From positions 165,727 to 229,726 of the forward strand of contig CAZCFY010000002.1 in assembly GCA_964498095.1 (NCBI GenBank): a DNA stretch of 64,000 bases, given 5' to 3'. Below, one piece after another: positions 8,850-16,724 of the stretch. Numbering within the stretch: the stretch's first letter is position 1; every line of letters begins with the position of its first letter. Origin of the DNA: SG-bin7 sp964498095 (GTDB lineage Bacteria; Bdellovibrionota; Bdellovibrionia; Bdellovibrionales; SG-bin7). The translations under genes were made by a program, and so were the position numbers. The notes under the pieces were generated by a model, which had not been told where the DNA came from, ran no database searches, and saw nothing but the letters and a program-made list of their open reading frames with translations.

Positions 8850-9548
8850 ATGTCGGACGAAATGACAGACGCGAATGTAAGCTATAAATTTAAATTTGCC
8901 GGCGGTAAAACCCGTGCTTATGATATAAAGATAAATCCCGAAAATTTGAGTCTCATTGAGCCAGAGTACACGACTTTACCGGCTTGGACGGATTTGGAGC
9001 ATTGCAAGTGCAAACATTGCCCGTTAAAGAAGGAACAAACTAAAACCTGTCCCATTGCTAAAAACCTAGCGTATATCGCCGACGAATATAAGGAGCATAA
9101 ATCTTTCGAAGTCGTCGAAGTCGAAGTTTATACTAAATATCGGAACTATTTTAAGAAGATCTCATTGCAGGAAGGTCTCTATAGTATCTTTGGCCTTATT
9201 ATGGCCACAAGCTCTTGCCCGCATATGAAGTTTTTGCGTCCCATGGCCCGTTTCCATCTGCCGTTTTCTAATTTTCACGAAACAATTGTTCGGTCGGCAT
9301 CCATGTATTTGTTGGGGCAATACTTCGTGGCTAAAAAGGGCGGAAGTCCCGACTACCAGTTAAAGGGATTGGATTCCTTGTACGAAAAAGTTCAGCAGGT
9401 AAATTTGGGCATTATCGATAGAATTCGTTCCGTGGCGACCGGCGATGCCGATGCTAATTCCGTGACGATATTGCACGGCTTCGCCCAGCTGCTGTCCATG
9501 CAGCTTGGCGACGGCCTTTCTGAAATCGAACCGTACTTTACTTCTTAA
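8850..9548 (+). CDS. Conserved-looking protein with an N-terminal Cys cluster
   Basis: 232 residues, no signal peptide or clear membrane helix. A four-cysteine cluster C-x-C-x2-C-x9-C (Cys52, 54, 57, 67) could bind zinc or an iron-sulfur centre; another Cys-Pro-His lies near residue 122. The start has a GAGG site. I do not recognise the family. It follows the FliL-like gene closely, so the two may act together at the membrane. Its 3' end overlaps the convergent FHA activator gene by 11 bases. Confidence 0.6.
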   Translation: MSDEMTDANVSYKFKFAGGKTRAYDIKINPENLSLIEPEYTTLPAWTDLEHCKCKHCPLKKEQTKTCPIAKNLAYIADEYKEHKSFEVVEVEVYTKYRNYFKKISLQEGLYSIFGLIMATSSCPHMKFLRPMARFHLPFSNFHETIVRSASMYLLGQYFVAKKGGSPDYQLKGLDSLYEKVQQVNLGIIDRIRSVATGDADANSVTILHGFAQLLSMQLGDGLSEIEPYFTS

Positions 9549-10830
9549 AAGATTTTGGATCGATTCCGTAAGTGTAGATTCGGTCATGCAGGGTGCTTTT
9601 GGGAATTCCTAATTCCACGGCTGTTTTGCGCTGATTGCCGCGATTAACTGTAAGTCGATTAATAATCATTTCGCGCTCAAATTCTTTGATGAGGTTTTGA
9701 CCCGTACTGACGATTTCGCGGTTAAGACTGGCGACACTGTTGGGTTGCAAGTTGGCTTCGTCGGCCAGAAGGTTTTTTATATGTTCAGGTTCGATAAGTT
9801 GCCCAGGGTATTGAACGGCGGCGCGGGCAACAACGTTTCTCAGCTGGCGGATGTTTCCCGGCCATTCATAATCTTTTAGCTTTTGAATTGCGTAAAAGGA
9901 AAATCGGGCCCGCATTTCTTTAGCAAAACGAAAAATAATATCCTCAAAATCTTCTAGGCGCTGGACGAGCTTTGGGAGTTTTAAACTTAAAGTATTAAGC
10001 CGGTAAAATAAATCTTGGCGAAAGGCACCTGATATCATTTTTGCCGATAGACTCGGATGAGTCGCGGCAATTATCCGCACATTTGTTTTCAAGCAAGAAT
10101 CGCCACCCACGGGCCAAATTTCACCATTTTCAATAGCCCTTAAGAGTTTCGGCTGCAATGAAAGCGGCAGGTCGCCAATTTCATCAAGGAAAAGGGTGCC
10201 GTTTCGGGCCAATTCAAAAGCGCCCTTGCGGTCGCCGACGGCGCCGGTAAAAGCGCCCTTTACGTGTCCAAAAAGTTCGGATTCAATAAGTGTTTCTGAG
10301 ATGGCGCTACAATTCAAAGTAATTAGCGGACCTGGGCGGCCAGAGAGGTCGTGGAGAGTGCGCGCTAATAATTCCTTTCCGGTACCCGATTCCCCCAGTA
10401 GTAAAACGGGATGTTTAGCTTTGGCGTAAGCGGGGATTTTTTGGAGTTCCTGCTGCCAGGATTCATTCTTGCTGTATTTTAGTTCTACGGGTGGTTCACC
10501 AAGGCTAGATGCCGGTGAAAAAATAAGCGAGGTATTTCCAATCGTAATATTATCGTTAGCCGCCAAAATTGCTTCAATGACTCTTACGCCATTGACATAA
10601 GTTCCAAGTGTTGACCGCTGATCGCGAATGATAAAGCCTTTATCGGTCTTATCAATACGGGCATGACGGATTCCTGCCTCTGGATCATCAATTTTAATCT
10701 TATTTTCTTCGCCTTTTCCAATCGTCAAATAGTCGTTAATGCCAAAAACTTCGCTTTGCTTACCCCGGTTTAAGATTACCTTCTGAAAACCGTTGTCTAA
10801 AAATTTGTTGTTGTGTGGTAGCAGTTGCAT
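9538..10830 (-). CDS. FHA-domain sigma-54-dependent transcriptional activator
   Basis: 430-residue enhancer-binding protein whose sensory part is a forkhead-associated (FHA) domain (~28-100: 'LTIGKGEENKIKI', 'RHARID', 'LGTYVNGVRV'), so it should respond to a phospho-Thr partner rather than to a response-regulator kinase. The AAA+ domain has Walker A 'GESGTGKE' (146-153), the sigma-54 contact loop 'GAFTGA' (192-197) and Walker B 'LFLDEIGD' (213-220). A Fis-type HTH closes the protein ('NRGNQRKTAVELGIPKSTL'). I chose the ATG at 10830 because AAGGGGGA sits just upstream; the frame is open further 5' but without family features. rpoN lies at 29057. Confidence 0.92.
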   Translation of the reverse strand: MQLLPHNNKFLDNGFQKVILNRGKQSEVFGINDYLTIGKGEENKIKIDDPEAGIRHARIDKTDKGFIIRDQRSTLGTYVNGVRVIEAILAANDNITIGNTSLIFSPASSLGEPPVELKYSKNESWQQELQKIPAYAKAKHPVLLLGESGTGKELLARTLHDLSGRPGPLITLNCSAISETLIESELFGHVKGAFTGAVGDRKGAFELARNGTLFLDEIGDLPLSLQPKLLRAIENGEIWPVGGDSCLKTNVRIIAATHPSLSAKMISGAFRQDLFYRLNTLSLKLPKLVQRLEDFEDIIFRFAKEMRARFSFYAIQKLKDYEWPGNIRQLRNVVARAAVQYPGQLIEPEHIKNLLADEANLQPNSVASLNREIVSTGQNLIKEFEREMIINRLTVNRGNQRKTAVELGIPKSTLHDRIYTYGIDPKSFKK

Positions 10831-10998
10831 AAATTCCCCCTTTGTTTTGTTGGTAAGGGGGGCTTTCCACTTTCTATGCCTGAAAAAAATGCTCAGAATT
10901 GTACTTAAACGCGTTATATTGGATCTAGCGGAAAAGCTGTCCATAAACTTGGATTTCAGTTTCCGGTTTTGGAACTAGTGGAAGTCCGCAAGGTATGC

Positions 10999-11016
10999 TA
11001 TAAATTAACTCCCATA
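10999..11016 (+). promoter_or_regulatory. Predicted engB promoter, extended -10, near-leaderless
   Basis: TATAAA at 10999-11004 is preceded by TG one base upstream (extended -10). The expected start (~11011) leaves about five bases before the ATG at 11016, where no SD can be seen. The -35 is weak, as extended -10 promoters allow. It lies in the 185-base divergent region shared with the FHA activator. Confidence 0.45.
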
Positions 11017-11615
11017 TGGGTGCAAATTCAGCTCAAAGTGCTTTTATTAAAAGCGCTGCAAATTTAGAACATTTGCCCGATGGGTCCAAGGCCGAGATTG
11101 CAATTTTAGGCCGATCAAACGCGGGTAAATCCACTCTTATTAACTCCTTGTTAAAGAGAGATTTAGCATTTGTAAGTAAGACTCCCGGAAAAACTCAGTT
11201 ATTAAATTTTTTTGAATTTGGAAAGAACGCCCGCATTGTTGATTTTCCCGGTTACGGATATGCGCAGCTAAAAAAAGAAGATGTCAAAAGTTGGACGGTC
11301 ATCGTTGAGGGATATTTAAGTACGCGACAGAATCTGGTTGGGGCCCTCGTGCTGGTGGATATTAAACGTCCACTCACCGAAGATGAAACCAATCTCGTTT
11401 ATTATTTAAAATCGCATAATGTGCCGCACTTGTTAATTGCCACGAAGGTCGATAAACTTTCGCGTGCCGAAGCGGACCGGCAACTCATTAAGTGGCGGCA
11501 ATACTTTCAAGAAAGTGTCGTACCGGTATCGGCCCATTCCAATTTAGGAATAGAAGATCTTAGAAAATTAATTATCAGAGAATGGATTGAAGTGTGGTCA
11601 AGGTCGTTGCAGTAA
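11016..11615 (+). CDS. engB: Ribosome biogenesis GTPase EngB (YihA/YsxC)
   Basis: TRAFAC-class GTPase needed for late 50S subunit assembly. The 199 residues carry G1 'GRSNAGKS', the switch I region 'TPGKTQLLNFFEF', G3 'DFPGYGYA', G4 'TKVDK' and G5-like 'SAHSN'. Length and order of motifs match the family. It overlaps kdsB by 22 bases, which points to translational coupling at the head of an engB-kdsB-pyrG-kdsD operon. Confidence 0.97.
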   Translation: MGANSAQSAFIKSAANLEHLPDGSKAEIAILGRSNAGKSTLINSLLKRDLAFVSKTPGKTQLLNFFEFGKNARIVDFPGYGYAQLKKEDVKSWTVIVEGYLSTRQNLVGALVLVDIKRPLTEDETNLVYYLKSHNVPHLLIATKVDKLSRAEADRQLIKWRQYFQESVVPVSAHSNLGIEDLRKLIIREWIEVWSRSLQ

Positions 11616-12331
11616 TTCCTTCGCGTCTGGCCAGCACGCGTTTGCCGGAAAAGCCACTCATAAATATTGCGGGTAAACCGCTCATACAATGGGTCGTCGA
11701 GGGCGCGCAGCGCTCAAAACTGATGAATCAACTTGTTGTTGCTACTGATAATGAGAGAATAGCCAAAGTGGTCAAAGGTTTAGGCGTTGCTTGCGTTATG
11801 ACTTCAGCGGATATTGCAACCGGAAGTGACCGCGTTTGGGCCGCGGCGAAAGAGTTGGACGCTGATTTGATTTTGAACGTGCAAGGGGATGAACCGCTCA
11901 TTCGCGGTGAACACTTAGATGAATTGATTGACCCATTTTTGAGAGATGCGAAACTAAATCTGGGAACTTTAGCAACAAAACTAGATTTGACCGAAATGGA
12001 AAATAAAAACGTCGTGAAAGTTATAGTCGATAAAAATGACAACGCTATATATTTCAGCCGTTTTTCAATTCCTTTTTCGCGGGTTCAACCGGAGACGCCC
12101 ATTAAGTTGGCGCAAAAACACATCGGTATATATCTTTACCGTAAAGCCTTTTTGCAAAAGTATTGTGAATTAGGAGCAACTCCGTTAGAAAAAGCGGAGA
12201 GCTTGGAACAGTTACGGGCCCTTTACATGGGAGAAAAAATTAGAGTTATTTCCGTCCCCTGGGATAGCTGGGGTGTCGATACTCCCGAAGATGTCGAAAA
12301 AATGGAAAAAGTTTTAGGATCAAGGAAGTAA
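11594..12331 (+). CDS. kdsB: 3-deoxy-manno-octulosonate cytidylyltransferase (CMP-Kdo synthetase)
   Basis: Transfers CMP from CTP to Kdo, giving the activated sugar for the LPS inner core; cytosolic. The 245 residues open with 'VIPSRLASTRLPEKPL', contain the CTP-binding 'TDNERIAKVV' and 'LNVQGDEPLI', and end with 'DTPEDVEKM', all family hallmarks. The start is GTG inside the end of engB. CTP is supplied by PyrG, encoded next door, and Kdo needs the KdsD product encoded after that. Confidence 0.97.
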   Translation: MVKVVAVIPSRLASTRLPEKPLINIAGKPLIQWVVEGAQRSKLMNQLVVATDNERIAKVVKGLGVACVMTSADIATGSDRVWAAAKELDADLILNVQGDEPLIRGEHLDELIDPFLRDAKLNLGTLATKLDLTEMENKNVVKVIVDKNDNAIYFSRFSIPFSRVQPETPIKLAQKHIGIYLYRKAFLQKYCELGATPLEKAESLEQLRALYMGEKIRVISVPWDSWGVDTPEDVEKMEKVLGSRK

Positions 12332-12332
12332 T

Positions 12333-14048
12333 ATGTCTAAGAAAAATTTAAAAAAGGCGCAGCCACTTGTACAAAAATACATATTTGTAACGGGCGGTGT
12401 GGTTTCTTCAATAGGAAAAGGCTTAACCGCAGCCAGTCTCGGCGCGCTTCTTGAGGCGCGGGGATTTAAAGTTTCCATGATGAAATGCGACCCCTATATA
12501 AATGTCGATCCCGGAACGATGTCGCCCCTGCAACACGGCGAAGTCTACGTTACCGAAGATGGTGCAGAAACCGATTTAGACTTAGGACATTACGAGCGCT
12601 TTACCTCTGGTTTAGTGAACCGATCGAATAGTGTTACCACGGGACAAATTTACGAAAATGTCATTGCTAAGGAGCGCCGCGGAGATTACTTGGGTGGAAC
12701 AGTACAGGTAATTCCTCATATCACCGACGAAATTAAAGACCGAATTTATCAAGCGGCCCAAGGCGCGGAAGTCGTGATCGTTGAAATCGGCGGTACAGTT
12801 GGCGATATCGAAAGCTTGCCCTTCATCGAAGCTATCCGCCAAATGCGCGTGGATCTTGGTTTTAATAATTCGCTCTTCGTGCACGTGACATATGTGCCTT
12901 ACATTGCGGCGGCCGGTGAGTTGAAAAGTAAACCGACACAGCACTCCGTTAAGGAGTTAAGGGAAGTGGGAATACAGCCGGATATTTTAGTTTGCCGCAG
13001 TGAAAAGCCAATTCCTCAGGAAATGAAATCAAAAATTGGCCTGTTTTGTAGCGTAAGACCCGACAACGTGATGTCGGCAAAAGATGCCGCTAGCATTTAT
13101 GAAGTTCCTTTAATTCTTCATTCGGAAGGACTCGACCGGCAGGTTATTGAACACTTGGGATTAAAGGGCCAAGAGCCAAATCTCCAGGGTTGGGAAAAGA
13201 TCGTACATGTTCTGAAAAATCCTAACCAAAAGGTGACTATCGCGGTCGTTGGCAAATATGTAAGTCTTCACGAAAGTTATAAAAGTTTAAATGAAGCCAT
13301 CGTTCATGGCGGAATCGCGAACAACTGTAAAGTGGAAATTCTTTTTGTAAATTCAGAAACATTAACAGCCGACAATATTAAGAAAGTGCTCGCTAATGCC
13401 AGTGGAATATTGGTACCTGGCGGATTTGGTGAGAGGGGAATCGAAGGCAAGCTGTTGGCGATTCAATATGCGCGCGAAAGTGGAATTCCATTTTTTGGAA
13501 TTTGCTTTGGCATGCAGCTCGCCGCCATTGAATTCGCCCGCAATGTTTGTGGCATAGAAGACGCCACTAGCCGCGAGTTTATTACCGGCAAAATGGCGGC
13601 CCGAAATTTAATTATCGACTTTATGGAAGAACAGAAAAAGATTTCGGATAAAGGGGGCACGATGCGTTTAGGTAGTTACCCCTGTGATATTGAGGAAGGA
13701 TCTTTGGCCCATAAAATTTATGGTAAAACGCGCATTAATGAACGTCACCGTCATCGCTATGAGTTTAATAACCGTTTCCGCGCGCTTTTTGAAAAGAAAG
13801 GCATGCAGGCCACCGGGATTTGTAAAGAACGTGATTTGGTTGAGATCGTGGAAGTTCCAGAGCACAATTGGTTTACAGCCGTGCAATTCCATCCGGAATT
13901 TAAGTCGCGGCCACTGGCACCGCACCCATTGTTTGCTCATTTCGTTAAGGCTTCTATAAAGAATCAAGCGGCCATAAAGGATGAAGGTAAAAATACTAAG
14001 AAAAAGAAAACACGCCGATTTTCAGGAGAACATGCGCGTGGCAACTAA
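12333..14048 (+). CDS. pyrG: CTP synthase
   Basis: Makes CTP from UTP, ATP and glutamine. The amidoligase domain (~10-285; 'FVTGGVVSSIGKGLTAASLG', 'KCDPYINVDPGTMSP', 'HGEVYVTEDGAETDLDLGHYERF') is followed by a class I glutamine amidotransferase with nucleophile Cys in 'FFGICFGMQ' and His-Glu in 'QFHPEFKS'. At 571 residues it is somewhat longer than usual because of a Lys/Arg-rich tail ('NTKKKKTRRFS'), encoded where kdsD begins. It starts one base after the kdsB stop and overlaps kdsD by 17 bases. Confidence 0.99.
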   Translation: MSKKNLKKAQPLVQKYIFVTGGVVSSIGKGLTAASLGALLEARGFKVSMMKCDPYINVDPGTMSPLQHGEVYVTEDGAETDLDLGHYERFTSGLVNRSNSVTTGQIYENVIAKERRGDYLGGTVQVIPHITDEIKDRIYQAAQGAEVVIVEIGGTVGDIESLPFIEAIRQMRVDLGFNNSLFVHVTYVPYIAAAGELKSKPTQHSVKELREVGIQPDILVCRSEKPIPQEMKSKIGLFCSVRPDNVMSAKDAASIYEVPLILHSEGLDRQVIEHLGLKGQEPNLQGWEKIVHVLKNPNQKVTIAVVGKYVSLHESYKSLNEAIVHGGIANNCKVEILFVNSETLTADNIKKVLANASGILVPGGFGERGIEGKLLAIQYARESGIPFFGICFGMQLAAIEFARNVCGIEDATSREFITGKMAARNLIIDFMEEQKKISDKGGTMRLGSYPCDIEEGSLAHKIYGKTRINERHRHRYEFNNRFRALFEKKGMQATGICKERDLVEIVEVPEHNWFTAVQFHPEFKSRPLAPHPLFAHFVKASIKNQAAIKDEGKNTKKKKTRRFSGEHARGN

Positions 14049-15027
14049 AGTTAGTAGGGAAGAAATTATCGCCGAAGCACAAAGGGTTTTAGAAATAGAA
14101 GCTCAATCTATTCAACAGTTGCGTTCGCGCCTAGATGAGAATTTTTATAAGGCCGTTAATGAAGTCTACGCTTGTAAAGGAAAAGTCATTGTTTCCGGCA
14201 TTGGTAAATCGGGACAAGTGGGCCGCAAAATTTCCAGTACATTAAGTTCTACGGGTACACCTTCGGTATACATTCACCCTTCGGAGAGTTCGCATGGTGA
14301 TCTTGGAGTCATAGGAGCCGACGATCTTGTTTGGGCGATTAGCTACGGCGGCGAATCCAACGAACTTGGTGATCTGTTGTCGTTTGTGGCGCGCAAGGGG
14401 ATCACCTTGATTGGGATGACGGGAAACCCTTCTAGTACTCTTGGTAAAGCCAGTGATATTTTATTAAATGTTAATATAACTACCGAAGCTTGCCCCTTGG
14501 GCTTGGCGCCCACTTCCAGTACGACGGCCACTTTGGCCATGGGCGATGCCTTAGCAATGGCGGTATTAAAAGTGCGCGGCTTTAAGGAGTCGGATTTTGC
14601 TGAACTTCATCCGGGCGGAAAGCTCGGAAGAAAACTTTTAACTCGGGTTAAAGATCTCATGCATACGGGTCAAGATGTGGCTCTGGTAAAGGGAGATTTG
14701 CCGTTACGGGAAATTTTGCCGGTGATGGCCCGCGGTGTACGTGGTGTGGTGGGCGTCGTTGATAACAATGGAAATTTAATTGGGGTCGTCACAGACGGTG
14801 ATATCCGCCGCAGACTTTCAAGCTCAAATCCTTTGGACGAAGTGGTTCAATCAGTTATGTCATCAAATCCAAAAACCATTGGTCCTGACGAATTGGCCGA
14901 AAAAGCACTAAATCAAATGGAAAAGCTAAGTTTGCAATGTTTGTTTGTCGCGAACTCGGCTAAGGATGGGACAAAGCCCGTCGGGATTATTCACTTCCAA
15001 GATATTTTGAAAGCCAAAATAATTTAA
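14032..15027 (+). CDS. kdsD: Arabinose-5-phosphate isomerase (KpsF/GutQ/KdsD family)
   Basis: Interconverts ribulose-5-phosphate and arabinose-5-phosphate, the first committed supply step for Kdo. A SIS domain (~35-170; 'VIVSGIGKSGQVGRKISSTLSSTG', 'SESSHGDLGV', 'ISYGGESNE') is followed by two CBS domains (~200-330). I chose the ATG at 14032 because AGGAG sits five bases upstream; the frame is open to an ATG at 13981, but that adds a basic stretch foreign to the family. The resulting 331 residues match the usual ~328. Overlaps the pyrG end. Confidence 0.95.
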   Translation: MRVATKVSREEIIAEAQRVLEIEAQSIQQLRSRLDENFYKAVNEVYACKGKVIVSGIGKSGQVGRKISSTLSSTGTPSVYIHPSESSHGDLGVIGADDLVWAISYGGESNELGDLLSFVARKGITLIGMTGNPSSTLGKASDILLNVNITTEACPLGLAPTSSTTATLAMGDALAMAVLKVRGFKESDFAELHPGGKLGRKLLTRVKDLMHTGQDVALVKGDLPLREILPVMARGVRGVVGVVDNNGNLIGVVTDGDIRRRLSSSNPLDEVVQSVMSSNPKTIGPDELAEKALNQMEKLSLQCLFVANSAKDGTKPVGIIHFQDILKAKII

Positions 15028-15111
15028 CCCTCGGACCAACGTCGAGATAAACTTGAGCAATTGCGTAGAAGTTGCGTAGGTTCTAAAAAATAAGAATACT
15101 TAGAACTACAT

Positions 15112-15849
15112 ATGCGGTTATTTACGTTTTTCTCAGTTTGTATTTTGTACTCCTTTTTTGCGTCAGCGGCTCCGTCCCAGGTCATTAAATTTCCCGAAGA
15201 AGAGCTGGCGCGCGAATCCGTACTACCTAAATTTAAAGAAACGAAAATGGTATTAAACCGTAATGTCACAACGGCCAAACGCTTTTCTGCGGGCGCGGAT
15301 TTAGGTTTTGCTTTAAATGAAGCCTTTAATAGTCCGCTTCAATATGGTTTCTTTGCTAATTATCATTTGGATGAATCAAAGGCCATCAACGTATTATTTA
15401 ACGCCTTAAACTCCGCTAACTCCAGCTATACGAATCAATTAAACGGTTCCGTCTCTACTAATTTTGGCTTAGAAAACCGCGCGCGTCCGCGCTATTTATT
15501 TGTTGGTAGTTTTCAGTACAATGCATTTTACGGTAAAATCAGCATCACTAAACAATTTGTCATGAACCTCATGCTTTACGGTTTGGCCGGAGCGGGAATG
15601 ATAAACTATGGCGGCGATATGTATCCGGTCGTTTCTCTGGGGCTGGGCCAAAAGTTTTACTTCACAAAAAAGTTAGCGTTACGTCTGGATCTACGTAGCA
15701 TAATGTTTAATGGACCTAACGTAGTAGATCCAAAAAACCTTACCGGCACACAATATCGCGACGCAAACCGCGAGTTAGCGGGTTCTGAGTTTAATAGCAT
15801 TCTAACTCTGAGCAACGTGATTTTTGGCGGTATCGAATTTCAGTTCTAA
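15112..15849 (+). CDS. Outer-membrane beta-barrel protein (GltA/GltB-like)
   Basis: 245 residues with a signal peptide (~1-19, 'FFASAA') and a body of alternating hydrophobic strands with Tyr/Phe girdles, ending '...GGIEFQF' with C-terminal Phe as in outer-membrane barrels. It matches the small 'outer membrane beta-barrel' proteins that accompany myxobacterial gliding (Agl/Glt) genes. First gene of the ten-gene operon; I infer it is one of two outer-membrane subunits of the envelope complex. No SD is evident at the ATG; a TTGCGTAG direct repeat lies upstream (15061 and 15072). Confidence 0.75.
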   Translation: MRLFTFFSVCILYSFFASAAPSQVIKFPEEELARESVLPKFKETKMVLNRNVTTAKRFSAGADLGFALNEAFNSPLQYGFFANYHLDESKAINVLFNALNSANSSYTNQLNGSVSTNFGLENRARPRYLFVGSFQYNAFYGKISITKQFVMNLMLYGLAGAGMINYGGDMYPVVSLGLGQKFYFTKKLALRLDLRSIMFNGPNVVDPKNLTGTQYRDANRELAGSEFNSILTLSNVIFGGIEFQF

Positions 15850-15914
15850 GTCCAGGTCCAGGATTTTTCTATTGTCTACAAAATTTTTAAGAATTTCGTT
15901 ATCTTAATAATGAA

Positions 15915-16724
15915 ATGAAACTAGTTCATCGTGTATTAGCATCCGGAATGTGCGTTCTTTTCGTATACACACCAATGGTGTACGCGCAATCTAATGAAGA
16001 AGATCAGAATATCGACGAAGTCGAATCTATTCTAGACAAGGACACAGAAAAGGACACCGAGGAAGTTGCGCCTCCTGGAAAAGATGAAGCGATTCCCGAC
16101 AGTATTGCTAATTTAAAGAATCTACAGCCCTTTAGTGACGTTGCCGTCATCCAGAGAAAATTCTTACCGAAGACAAAACGTTTTGAGGCTTACGGTGGTG
16201 GAAGTGCCGTTGTTAATAACGCCTTCTTTATGAATTTTGGTTTACACGCGCGTTTAGGTTATAACTTTACCGAGAATATCGGCGCGGATTTTGTTTTTAT
16301 GTATTTAAATACGTCGAACCGCGACGTAACGGATGATTTAAGTTCAAAACGGGGAATCCGCACCGATGGCTTAGTTTCACCGGATATGTATACGGGAGGC
16401 GCCGTCGTGTGGACTCCTGTTTATGGTAAAATGTCATTATTTGAAAACCGCATCGTTCCTTTTGATATGTTCTTTTCAGCGGGTGGCGGTATTACAAAAA
16501 CAAATCAGGCCACGACTTCTCCCACGTTTCAGCTAGGTGCGGGTCAGAGATTCGCGATTGGTAAAAGTGCGGCTTTCCGTTGGGACTTTACTTGGAATTT
16601 TTACTCTGCGGAATATGTTCCGGCGACATTGCCGGCGGGCTCGCCGAAAGTTTCCGGTTCTTTTGACAACTTGTTCTTGTCCTTAGGTTTTAGCTTCTTT
16701 TTTCCGGAGGCGACTTACCGATGA
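15915..16724 (+). CDS. Second outer-membrane beta-barrel protein (GltA/GltB-like)
   Basis: 269 residues: signal peptide ending near 'VYAQS' (~25), an acidic linker (Glu/Asp-rich, ~26-58), then a barrel-like region with aromatic-rich strands ('FEAYGGGSAVVNN', 'GLHARLGYNFTENIGADFVF'). Same general plan as the preceding gene, so probably a paralogous barrel. The acidic linker may contact the neighbouring periplasmic TPR proteins (inference). The next gene starts in a 4-base ATGA overlap. Confidence 0.75.
   Translation: MKLVHRVLASGMCVLFVYTPMVYAQSNEEDQNIDEVESILDKDTEKDTEEVAPPGKDEAIPDSIANLKNLQPFSDVAVIQRKFLPKTKRFEAYGGGSAVVNNAFFMNFGLHARLGYNFTENIGADFVFMYLNTSNRDVTDDLSSKRGIRTDGLVSPDMYTGGAVVWTPVYGKMSLFENRIVPFDMFFSAGGGITKTNQATTSPTFQLGAGQRFAIGKSAAFRWDFTWNFYSAEYVPATLPAGSPKVSGSFDNLFLSLGFSFFFPEATYR

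Noticed and set aside
10831..10944. N-terminal extension of the sigma-54 activator
   Set aside because: The frame is open, but the AAGGGGGA ribosome site points to the ATG at 10830 and the extra residues match no domain.
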